Shown: positions 15,557 to 21,546 of the stretch, piece after piece
Layout of the letters: each line of letters opens with the position of its first letter
How positions within the stretch are numbered: the first letter of the stretch is position 1
Assembly (NCBI GenBank): GCA_948766235.1
Contig: CAQCFX010000018.1
Span: 3,769 to 29,574 of the forward strand
Reading direction: 5' to 3'
Length of the DNA: 25,806 nucleotides
Source of the DNA: an uncultured Oscillospiraceae bacterium
GTDB lineage: Bacteria; Bacillota; Clostridia; Oscillospirales; Oscillospiraceae
The notes under the pieces: model-generated
What the model was told of the DNA's origin: nothing
What the model saw: the letters and a program-made list of their open reading frames with translations, nothing else
Database searches by the model: none
Translations under genes and position numbers: made by a program

Positions 15557-16534
15557 ATGTTCCGAAAATTAATTCAAAAGCTGAAGCACAACCCCAAAAC
15601 CATTGTCTTTACCGAGGGCACCGACCCGCGCATTCTGGAGGCGTCCGCCCGCCTGCTGTCCGGCACCTTCCTCACCCCCATCCTGGTGGGCAACCGGGAG
15701 GAGGTTCTGGCCGCGGCGGACCGGGAATGCCTCAACGTGCAGAACGTGCAGGTGCTGGACCCCGCCACCTATGAGGGCATGGACGAGATGGTGGAGAAAA
15801 TGGTGGAGCTGCGAAAGGGCAAGATGAGCGCCGAGGAGTGCCGGGAGGCCCTGCAGAAGGCCAACTACTTCGGCACCATGCTGGTGGCCATGGGCAAGGC
15901 GGACTGCCTGCTGGGCGGCGCCACCTACTCCACCGCCGACACCGTGCGCCCCGCCCTCCAACTGGTGAAGACCAAGCCGGGCAACAAGATTGTGTCCTCC
16001 TGCTTCATCCTGGTGCGCCCCGCCGCCACCGGCGACAACATGGTGCTGGCCATGGGCGACTGCGCCATCAACATCGACCCCACGGTGGACGAGCTGGTGG
16101 AGATTACCCAGGAGTGCGCCAAGTGCGCCCGCATTTTCGGCGTGGACCCCAAGGTGGCGCTGCTGAGCTACTCCACCAACGGCTCCGGCAAGGGCGCCAA
16201 CGTGGACAAGATGCGCGCCGCCTGCGAACGGCTGAAGGACATGATGCTGGACTTCCCCGTGGACGGCGAAATCCAGTTCGACGCCGCCGTGTCGCCCTCC
16301 GTGGGCCAGCTGAAGTTCCCCGGCTCCGAGGTGGCGGGCTATGCCAACACCTTTATTTTCCCCGAGATTACCTCGGGCAATATCGGCTACAAGATTGCCC
16401 AGCGCCTGGGCAATTTCGACGCCTACGGCCCCATTCTGCTGGGCTTGAATGCCCCCATCAACGACCTGTCCCGGGGCTGCAACGCCCTGGAGGTCTACTC
16501 CATGGCCATTATCACCGCCGCTTTGGCGGAATAA
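15557..16534 (+). CDS. pta: Phosphate acetyltransferase
   Basis: A 325-aa cytosolic enzyme of the usual length for the short Pta form. It converts acetyl-CoA plus phosphate to acetyl phosphate and CoA, the first step of acetate formation. Recognisable blocks are the start IVFTEGTDPRILEAS, GKADCLLGGATYSTADTVRPALQ, LLSYSTNGSGKG and the C-terminal NIGYKIAQRLGNFDAYGPILLGL, all Pta/Ptb family hallmarks. The ATG at 15557 follows GGGAGGA at 15541-15547. No acetate kinase gene is adjacent. The last 33 bp of the coding region are repeated exactly 156 bp downstream, so the C-terminal residues SMAIITAALAE are encoded twice in a row with different stop codons. Confidence 0.95.
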   Translation: MFRKLIQKLKHNPKTIVFTEGTDPRILEASARLLSGTFLTPILVGNREEVLAAADRECLNVQNVQVLDPATYEGMDEMVEKMVELRKGKMSAEECREALQKANYFGTMLVAMGKADCLLGGATYSTADTVRPALQLVKTKPGNKIVSSCFILVRPAATGDNMVLAMGDCAINIDPTVDELVEITQECAKCARIFGVDPKVALLSYSTNGSGKGANVDKMRAACERLKDMMLDFPVDGEIQFDAAVSPSVGQLKFPGSEVAGYANTFIFPEITSGNIGYKIAQRLGNFDAYGPILLGLNAPINDLSRGCNALEVYSMAIITAALAE

Positions 16535-16686
16535 GTCCCGACAGCCATGGAGTAGACCGACCGCCCGCGAAAGCGGGCAGCGCAGGCGGAATTCATTTCC
16601 GCCGAGCATATGCAACTCATCGGGGGCCCCGCGGGCTTTGCCCGTGGGGCCTGCTCCATGGCCATTATCACCGCCGCTTTGGCGGA
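16498..16686 (+). repeat. 33-bp direct repeat of the pta 3' end flanking a hairpin-rich insert
   Basis: Positions 16498-16530 (inside pta) and 16654-16686 are identical over 33 bp. The insert between them holds a 15-bp inverted copy of the gene end (16544-16558 against 16492-16506) and then three hairpins: 16563-16578 with a GAAA loop, 16585-16603 with a 7-bp stem, and 16625-16651 with a 12-bp stem. The second copy reads on into its own TGA, after which a normal terminator follows. This looks like insertion of a mobile or structured element into the stop region of pta, with the gene end regenerated. Confidence 0.8.
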
Positions 16687-16708
16687 GTGATTGCCTCGAG
16701 GCCGCATT

Positions 16709-16737
16709 GCGCCCCCGCCGGCGGCGGGGGCGCTTTT
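16709..16737 (+). terminator. Intrinsic terminator downstream of pta
   Basis: An 11-bp perfect GC stem (16709-16719 with 16723-16733) with a 3-nt loop is followed by TTTT. It lies 22 nt after the duplicated gene end, consistent with it having been the original pta terminator before the insertion. Confidence 0.8.
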
Positions 16738-16752
16738 GTCAGCGGGGCGAAT

Positions 16753-16788
16753 AAAAAACCGCCTGCCAAAGGGCAGACGGCTCTTTTT
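16753..16788. terminator. Terminator for rpsT, probably bidirectional
   Basis: A 9-bp stem (16759-16767 with 16772-16780, one mismatch or G-U) is flanked by six A's on the left and five T's on the right. It serves rpsT on the minus strand and may back up the pta terminator on the plus strand. Confidence 0.75.
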
Positions 16789-16796
16789 GTTTCCGC

Positions 16797-17060
16797 TCAG
16801 GCCAGCTTGTTCAGCTTCAGGGTCATGGCGCTCTTTTTGTTGGCCGCGTTGTTGCTGTGCAGCAGCCCCTTGGCAGCGGCCTGGTCCACAGCCTTGACAG
16901 CCACCTTATATGCGGCATCGGCCTCGCTGCGGTTGCCGCCGGCCACCGCGGCCTCAAACTTCTTCAGGTTGGTCTTGAGGGCGGACTTCTGCGCCTTGTT
17001 CTGCGCCGCCTTAGTGGAGTTGACCAGGACGCGCTTTTTGGCAGACTTGATATTGGGCAA
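16797..17060 (-). CDS. rpsT: 30S ribosomal protein S20
   Basis: An 87-aa basic, alanine/lysine-rich protein of standard S20 length. It begins PNIKSAKKRV and contains the typical LKTNLKKFEAAV and AAAKGLLHSNNAANKKSAM segments. It binds 16S rRNA early in 30S assembly. The start codon is TTG at 17060, set by GGAGG placed 7 nt upstream; an in-frame ATG at 17087 lies before that ribosome binding site and would add residues not found in S20. A UUG start is also used by Escherichia coli rpsT. The gene is divergent from gpr, and the pairing of rpsT with gpr is common in Firmicutes. Confidence 0.97.
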   Translation of the reverse strand: MPNIKSAKKRVLVNSTKAAQNKAQKSALKTNLKKFEAAVAGGNRSEADAAYKVAVKAVDQAAAKGLLHSNNAANKKSAMTLKLNKLA

Positions 17061-17120
17061 ACCAAACACCTCCTCCGATTTTTTCATGAATTCTCTTGCG
17101 GTTTCCCGCCGCAGATATGT

Positions 17121-17149
17121 ATTCTAACATTAAAAGAAGAAAATTGCAA
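17121..17149 (-). promoter_or_regulatory. Sigma-A-type promoter of rpsT
   Basis: On the minus strand, TTGCAA (17144-17149) and TAGAAT (17121-17126) are 17 nt apart. The transcript would have a leader of roughly 50 nt before the TTG start. Confidence 0.75.
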
Positions 17150-17168
17150 CACCTTTTTTCTTTTTTTC

Positions 17169-17197
17169 GCATAGAAACTTTCTCCCGGCAAAAAATA
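17169..17197 (+). promoter_or_regulatory. Possible forespore (sigma-F/G-like) promoter of gpr
   Basis: GCATA at 17169-17173 fits the -35 of forespore sigma factors, and GCAAAAAATA at 17188-17197 resembles their -10 box at 14-nt spacing. In Bacillus, gpr is read by sigma F and sigma G. The match is moderate and there is no sigma-A box at good spacing here. Confidence 0.35.
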
Positions 17198-17250
17198 GGC
17201 GCAAAGCGGGGAGCGGCCCGCAACATCTTGTATCAAAGGGGGAGTTTGCC

Positions 17251-18144
17251 ATGGCGCAGCGCCGCACAGACCTGGCCGTCGAGGCCCATCAGCTCTGGCA
17301 GGAGGGGGCGGGAGAGGCCGCCCTGCCGGGGGTCCGCTCAGAGGAGAGCGAGCAGAGCGGATTTTTGGTGAACACCGTCACCGTCTCCACCCCGGAGGCG
17401 GCCCGGGCCCTGGGCAAGCCCCAGGGGGTATACGTCACCGTAGAGCTGGACGGCCTGCTGCGCCGGGAGGAGGGGGCCTTTCAGCGGGCGGCGCAGGCGG
17501 TGGCCCAGGCGTTGCGCCCGCTGCTGCCGGAGAAGGGCCCGGCCCTGGTAATTGGCCTGGGTAGCCGGGCGGTGACTCCCGACCTCATCGGCCCGCTGAC
17601 GGTGGACCATCTGCTGGTCACGCGGCATTTGGTGGAGCAGGTGCCCGAGCACTTCGGCCATCTGCGCCCGGTGGCCGCCGCGGCCCCCGGTGTGTTGGCC
17701 TCCACCGGCATGGAGAGCAGCCTGGTGGCCCAGGCCCTGGCCGGGGAGCTGCGCCCTGCCTGCGTCATCGCGGTGGACGCGCTGGCTTCCCGGTCGCTGG
17801 ACCGGCTGTGCCGCACAGTGCAGCTGTCCGACACCGGGGTAGTGCCCGGCTCGGGGGTGGGCAACCACCGCGCGCCGCTGAACCGGGAGACCCTGGGGGT
17901 GCCGGTGCTCACCGTGGGAGCGCCCACGGTGGTGGACGGGGCCACCCTGGCCCTGGACCTGCTGGAGCGGGCGGGCCGGACGGGGACGGAGCGGGAGGAG
18001 TTGCCGGGGGGCGAGGACTTTTTCGTCACCCCCCGGGAGGTGGATGTGCGGGTGGCCGACCTGTCCAAGGTGCTGGGCTACGCCATCAGCATGGCGCTCA
18101 ACCCGTCGCTGAGCGTGGAGGACCTCACAATGTTGTTGGAATAA
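17251..18144 (+). CDS. gpr: Germination protease GPR (spore-specific endopeptidase)
   Basis: A 297-aa protein that cleaves the small acid-soluble DNA-binding proteins of the spore core during germination. The GPR hallmarks are RRTDLAVEAHQLW at the N-terminus (zymogen region), GLGSRAVTPDLIGPLTVDHLLVTRH, PGVLASTGMES and GVGNHRAPLN. It is shorter than the roughly 370-aa Bacillus enzyme, as is common in Clostridia. ATG 17251 is preceded by GGGGGAG. Its presence implies that the organism forms, or recently formed, endospores. A full copy of the structured repeat starts directly after its TAA. Confidence 0.96.
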   Translation: MAQRRTDLAVEAHQLWQEGAGEAALPGVRSEESEQSGFLVNTVTVSTPEAARALGKPQGVYVTVELDGLLRREEGAFQRAAQAVAQALRPLLPEKGPALVIGLGSRAVTPDLIGPLTVDHLLVTRHLVEQVPEHFGHLRPVAAAAPGVLASTGMESSLVAQALAGELRPACVIAVDALASRSLDRLCRTVQLSDTGVVPGSGVGNHRAPLNRETLGVPVLTVGAPTVVDGATLALDLLERAGRTGTEREELPGGEDFFVTPREVDVRVADLSKVLGYAISMALNPSLSVEDLTMLLE

Positions 18145-18276
18145 GAAGCGCGAGCGTAGGCGCGCCGCCCCGGATGGACCGGAGCGAGGGGCAAACCCCA
18201 GGCGGGCGCAGCCCGCCGGATTTGGCCCGAGACGGAGGGAAGCCGGGGCGAACAGCGCGCCCAACACGAGCGTGAC
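18145..18276 (+). repeat. Post-stop structured repeat, copy A
   Basis: A 132-bp element that begins with GAAGCGCG immediately after the gpr stop codon and ends GAGCGTGAC. It is nearly identical to copy B at 23790-23920. Nested pairing is visible: 18166-18173 with 18243-18250 (CGCCCCGG/CCGGGGCG), GGGGCAAA near 18188 with the TTTGGCCC segment at 18221, and a central 7-bp stem 18201-18207 with 18211-18217 over a 3-nt loop. Confidence 0.85.
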
Positions 18277-18279
18277 AGG

Positions 18280-18304
18280 GAAGCGCGAGCGTAGGCGCGC
18301 CGCC
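18280..18304 (+). repeat. Partial second copy of the repeat's left end
   Basis: These 25 bp are identical to the first 25 bp of copy A (18145-18169) and lie 3 nt after its end. This is a truncated tandem unit beside the complete element. Confidence 0.85.
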
Positions 18305-18326
18305 GTCCCTTCGACAATATTTCTTA

Positions 18327-18355
18327 TTGTTTCTCATGCCCTTTTCTGCTATACT
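18327..18355 (+). promoter_or_regulatory. Sigma-A-type promoter for the YihY gene
   Basis: TTGTTT (18327-18332) and TATACT (18350-18355) are separated by 17 nt, about 33 nt before the ATG at 18388. It lies just outside the repeat array. Confidence 0.65.
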
Positions 18356-18387
18356 ATTCCAAACAATCGGCAGGGAGGGACACGCCC

Positions 18388-19251
18388 ATGAAGCAAAAAG
18401 TGGACAAGCTGCTGCGCCGCGCGCCGGCCCGGTTTGTGGCGGACGTGGTGGATGTCTATTTCTCCAAGCGGGTGGGCCGGGCGGCGGCGGAGCTGGCCTA
18501 CTTTCTGATTCTCACCTTTTTTCCCATCATCATCTGCGTATCCGCCTTTGTCAATGAGCTGCACCTGAACCTGACCTCCATCCTGGAGGACGCCGCCGCC
18601 TTTCTCCCGGAGGGGGTGGTGGCCATTTTCCGGGAATACCTCACCTATATCGACACCAACCAGTCCACCGCCATGCTGCTGTCCGGCGCGTTTCTCACGG
18701 TGCTGTTCGCCTCCGCCGCCGTGCGGGGGCTGATGAACATCATGCACGAAATCTATGGCCGGGCCACCTTCCGCGGGGTGGGCCAGCTGGTGGCCAGCGT
18801 GCTGTTTGCCGCGCTGCTGGTGGTCACCATCTACCTGTCCCTGGCGGTGGTGGTCACGGGCAACTGGTTTTTCCACCTGCTGGGCCAGGTGCTGAAGCTG
18901 GACGGCCTGGTGGAGCGCTTCGGCACCTGGCAGTGGATGAAGTACCTGCTGCTGCTGGGCATGGTGTTTGTGTTCATTCTGCTGCTCTACCGTTTTGCGG
19001 CGCCCCTGGACAAGCCCCGCCCGCCGGTGGTGCCCGGGGCGCTGGCGGCGTCGGTGGCGCTGGCGGCGGCGTCCATGATTTTCTCCATGCTTATGAGCAA
19101 CTCCACCCGGTATTCCCTCATCTACGGCTCGCTGGCGTCGGTGATTATTCTGCTGGTGTGGCTGTACCTGTGCGGCAACGTGCTGATTCTGGGCAACGTG
19201 GTCAATTACGTAATCTATACGCGGCGCAAGGAGAAGAAAGCGCGGCGGTAA
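18388..19251 (+). CDS. YihY/BrkB-family inner membrane protein
   Basis: A 287-aa protein with about six membrane segments. The stretch AAAELAYFLILTFFPIIICVS is the typical first-helix block of the YihY/BrkB (UPF0761) family, with SGAFLTVLFASAAVRGLMNIMHEIYG and the C-terminal YGSLASVIILLVWLYLCGNVLILG also characteristic. Family members were once annotated as ribonuclease BN or virulence factor BrkB; the true function is not established. A start at ATG 18388 gives the expected positively charged N-terminus (MKQKVDKLLRRAPAR), and CAGGGAGGGA lies upstream. It has its own promoter and sits next to spore genes without obvious functional linkage. Confidence 0.9.
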   Translation: MKQKVDKLLRRAPARFVADVVDVYFSKRVGRAAAELAYFLILTFFPIIICVSAFVNELHLNLTSILEDAAAFLPEGVVAIFREYLTYIDTNQSTAMLLSGAFLTVLFASAAVRGLMNIMHEIYGRATFRGVGQLVASVLFAALLVVTIYLSLAVVVTGNWFFHLLGQVLKLDGLVERFGTWQWMKYLLLLGMVFVFILLLYRFAAPLDKPRPPVVPGALAASVALAAASMIFSMLMSNSTRYSLIYGSLASVIILLVWLYLCGNVLILGNVVNYVIYTRRKEKKARR

Positions 19252-19312
19252 CGCCGCATAAAATCCGCCCCAGCCGGCACACTATTCCATACTTGGGAAG
19301 GGGGCGGACGCC

Positions 19313-19774
19313 ATGTGGCAAATTGGGGTCTGGGAGCGGGACGAAGGGCTGGCCGAGGGAGTGAGCCGGCTGGCGCAGGGCTGCTGCGCGCTGGTGCGGG
19401 CCTGCCGCCACCCGGCGCTGCTGGCGGGGCTGGAGCTGGACCTGCTGGTGGTGTCCCCGCTGGCCTCGGGATGGGCCGGGGCGGGGACGCTGAGCTGCCG
19501 CACCGCCCTGCTCCCCGGCGGCCTGCCCGCCCTCACCCGGGCCCTGCCCGCGGGGACGGTGGTCAGCTACGGCGCTTCGGGGCGCAATACCCTCACCCTG
19601 TCCAGCCTGGACGAGGCCCGGGCCTCGGTGGCGGTGCAGCGGGAGTTCGCCGCCCTGGACGGCCGGCCGGTGGAACGGCAGGAGCTGATCCTGCCCCGGG
19701 ACGGCTCCTCCCCCGACCTGCTGCTGGCCCAGGCGGGGGCGGCGCTGCTGCTGGGGAAACTGCCTTGTGAGTAG
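19313..19774 (+). CDS. Hypothetical 153-aa protein
   Basis: I do not recognise a family. The ATG at 19313 follows GGGAAGGGGGCGG, and the frame keeps a coding-like third-position GC bias to the stop. The protein is soluble, leucine/alanine-rich and has no signal peptide. Visible features are LDLLVVSPLASGWAGAGTLSC, a central GTVVSYGASGRNTLTLSSL segment, and a following VAVQREFAALDGRPVERQEL stretch that could be a beta-strand/helix substrate-binding unit. It lies 61 nt after the YihY gene and ends at a hairpin. Overlapping +1-shifted frame 19315-19770 is glycine/alanine/arginine-rich and looks like a shadow. Confidence 0.65.
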   Translation: MWQIGVWERDEGLAEGVSRLAQGCCALVRACRHPALLAGLELDLLVVSPLASGWAGAGTLSCRTALLPGGLPALTRALPAGTVVSYGASGRNTLTLSSLDEARASVAVQREFAALDGRPVERQELILPRDGSSPDLLLAQAGAALLLGKLPCE

Positions 19775-19777
19775 AGA

Positions 19778-19804
19778 AAAGCGGCCTGTGGGGCCGCTTT
19801 CTTC
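19778..19804 (+). terminator. Intrinsic terminator after the 153-aa ORF
   Basis: A 9-bp stem AAAGCGGCC (19778-19786) pairs with 19792-19800 over a 5-nt loop. A short T-rich tail (TTTCTTC) follows. The tail is weak but the stem is clear. Confidence 0.65.
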
Positions 19805-19819
19805 GTATGCAGAAATTTC

Positions 19820-19848
19820 TTGCGCTTTCCACTGTGATGGGTTAAAAT
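19820..19848 (+). promoter_or_regulatory. Promoter of the first SLH gene
   Basis: TTGCGC (19820-19825), 17 nt, TAAAAT (19843-19848). The spacer begins TTTCCAC, exactly as in the promoter of the second SLH gene at 21472, and both -10 boxes are followed by a GGA within three bases. Confidence 0.65.
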
Positions 19849-19881
19849 AGGAGCACCGAGTTTTGCGAGGAGGCACATATC

Positions 19882-21411
19882 ATGAAAAAGCGGTTCTTAT
19901 CCATCCTGCTGGCCCTGGTGATGGCCCTGTCCCTGACCCTCGTCGGGCTTGCCGCCGCCCAGGACAACTACGACTACCAACCCAGCCCTGATTTCGGCAC
20001 CTATTTGGGTATGCGGGATGACGGCGTGTTTGAATTTGAGATCACGGTCCCGGCCGGTGAGACCACCTATGAATACCCACTGGTCACTGGCCATTTTTAT
20101 GTCACCCAGGCCAGCAGCGACACCAGCGTGGTCAGTTTCCGCGCACAGTACTTACGCGGTATCAAAGCCGGGACCGCCACCCTGGAGTATATGGTCTACA
20201 GCGATTACGGTCAGGCTCCGCACCTCAAGGCCATTGCCTATGTCACCGTAGTACCCAAGGAGGAATTTGACCCCTCGGTTAACGTGGGCTTCGCCAATGT
20301 CCAGCCTCCTGAGCCTGTGACCGCCGATCCCGAGTCTGTCCCTACCGCTTCCCTGGGGCCTGTCGCCACGCCTGAGCCCACTGCCACGCCTGAGCCCACT
20401 CCCGCCGCTACTCCTGAGCCCGCCCCCACTACCCCCGGCGCCACAAATCCCGGGGGTACGCCCAGCGGCACCGTGGCCGGGATGGATCTCCAGAAGATCT
20501 ATCAGGCAATGATATCCTTAAAAAATCAATACCCGGAGGGTACAACTTGGACAAATGATAATTGGTACGGCTGGCACGGCGGTATTTATTCCGGCGGGTA
20601 CGGCTGCGCAGGATTTGCATTTATGCTCAGCGACGCAGCTTTTGACAAACTTCCTGCCCGGAAGCTGACTTCGTTTGCCTTTTCCGATGTACGGGTGGGC
20701 GATATCCTGCGGATCAACAACAACACCCACAGCGTAATCGTCCTGGAAGTTTATGACGATCATGTTATAATCGCCGAAGGGAACTACAACAGGTCGGTAC
20801 ACTGGGGAAGGACACTGTCTGCCGCCACAGTCCAGTCCGCTGATTACCTCCTGACGCGCTATCCGGAGGAAATCCCGACCACCAACAAATTCACTGATCT
20901 GCCCGACTGGTGCCGCGACGCGGTGTCCTGGGCGGTTTACGAGGGGGTCACCACCGGAACCACACCCACCACCTTCTCTCCCGATCATACCTGCACCCAT
21001 GCCATGATCCTCACCTTCCTGTGGCGCGCCGCCGGGGAGCCTACCCCCGAATATCGGACCTTCAGTGAGGAGCAATACTATACGGAGGCCGCAAACTGGG
21101 CATTCACCAGGGGCATCATTGGCAAGGATTTCGCCCCCAACGCCTACTGCACCCGTGATGACGCCGTGAAGTACATCTGGCAGGTGGTGGACAGCTGTTA
21201 TTACGAAAGTAGTAACCTGCCGTTCACCGACCTCGGTTCCCTCAACAACCCGTCTGAAATTGCCTGGGCGGTGGAAAACGGCATCACCAACGGTTACGCC
21301 AACGCTGATGGAACTTTCAGCTTCCGTCCCGACAAGGTATGCACCCGCGGCGAGATCGTCACCTTCCTCCACCGGGCCTACGTCCCCTCCGCCCGCCTGA
21401 CCCCTAATTGA
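19882..21411 (+). CDS. Secreted SLH protein with a Cys/His hydrolase-like (CHAP/NlpC-like) domain
   Basis: A 509-aa exported protein. Residues 1-26 are a signal peptide (KKR, hydrophobic core, then AAAQ). Residues about 27-140 form an unrecognised beta-rich domain, and about 160-190 are a proline/threonine linker with TPEP repeats. Residues about 200-330 resemble a CHAP or NlpC/P60-type papain-like domain, with C242 (GYGCAGFAF) and H283 (NNNTHSVIVLE) as candidate catalytic pair. Three SLH motifs follow from about 333 (FTDLPDWC, then the AANWAF and EIAWAVENG units) for binding secondary cell-wall polymer. ATG 19882 follows GAGGAGG. Cell-wall or protein cleavage at the surface is plausible. Codon use in 20500-20900 is visibly more AT-rich than in its neighbours. 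Confidence 0.85.
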   Translation: MKKRFLSILLALVMALSLTLVGLAAAQDNYDYQPSPDFGTYLGMRDDGVFEFEITVPAGETTYEYPLVTGHFYVTQASSDTSVVSFRAQYLRGIKAGTATLEYMVYSDYGQAPHLKAIAYVTVVPKEEFDPSVNVGFANVQPPEPVTADPESVPTASLGPVATPEPTATPEPTPAATPEPAPTTPGATNPGGTPSGTVAGMDLQKIYQAMISLKNQYPEGTTWTNDNWYGWHGGIYSGGYGCAGFAFMLSDAAFDKLPARKLTSFAFSDVRVGDILRINNNTHSVIVLEVYDDHVIIAEGNYNRSVHWGRTLSAATVQSADYLLTRYPEEIPTTNKFTDLPDWCRDAVSWAVYEGVTTGTTPTTFSPDHTCTHAMILTFLWRAAGEPTPEYRTFSEEQYYTEAANWAFTRGIIGKDFAPNAYCTRDDAVKYIWQVVDSCYYESSNLPFTDLGSLNNPSEIAWAVENGITNGYANADGTFSFRPDKVCTRGEIVTFLHRAYVPSARLTPN

Positions 21412-21424
21412 ACCCGAACGGTAC

Positions 21425-21460
21425 GCCGCCCCCGCCCACTTTGCGGGGGCGGCCTTTTTT
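21425..21460 (+). terminator. Intrinsic terminator after the first SLH gene
   Basis: A perfect 11-bp stem (21425-21435 with 21443-21453) with a 7-nt loop is followed by C and six T's. Confidence 0.92.
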
Positions 21461-21471
21461 GCGGACGCGCT

Positions 21472-21500
21472 TTGCATTTTCCACACAGGCGGAGTAAAAT
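21472..21500 (+). promoter_or_regulatory. Promoter of the second SLH gene
   Basis: TTGCAT (21472-21477), 17 nt, TAAAAT (21495-21500). It shares the TTG-C start, a TTTCCAC segment in the spacer and the TAAAAT box with the promoter at 19820, which suggests a common regulator. Confidence 0.7.
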
Positions 21501-21546
21501 GGAATTATCCCATTGAGAACCAACTTCAAAAAAGGAGAGAGCACAC

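Noticed and set aside
15569..16615. 348-aa minus-strand frame opposite pta
   Set aside because: Shadow of pta. Its apparent repeats are only the translated direct repeat at the pta end.
20363..20440. Short tandem TPEP-coding repeats considered as a CRISPR or DNA satellite
   Set aside because: They are in-frame codon repeats of a Pro/Thr linker in an exported protein, with no spacers of constant length.
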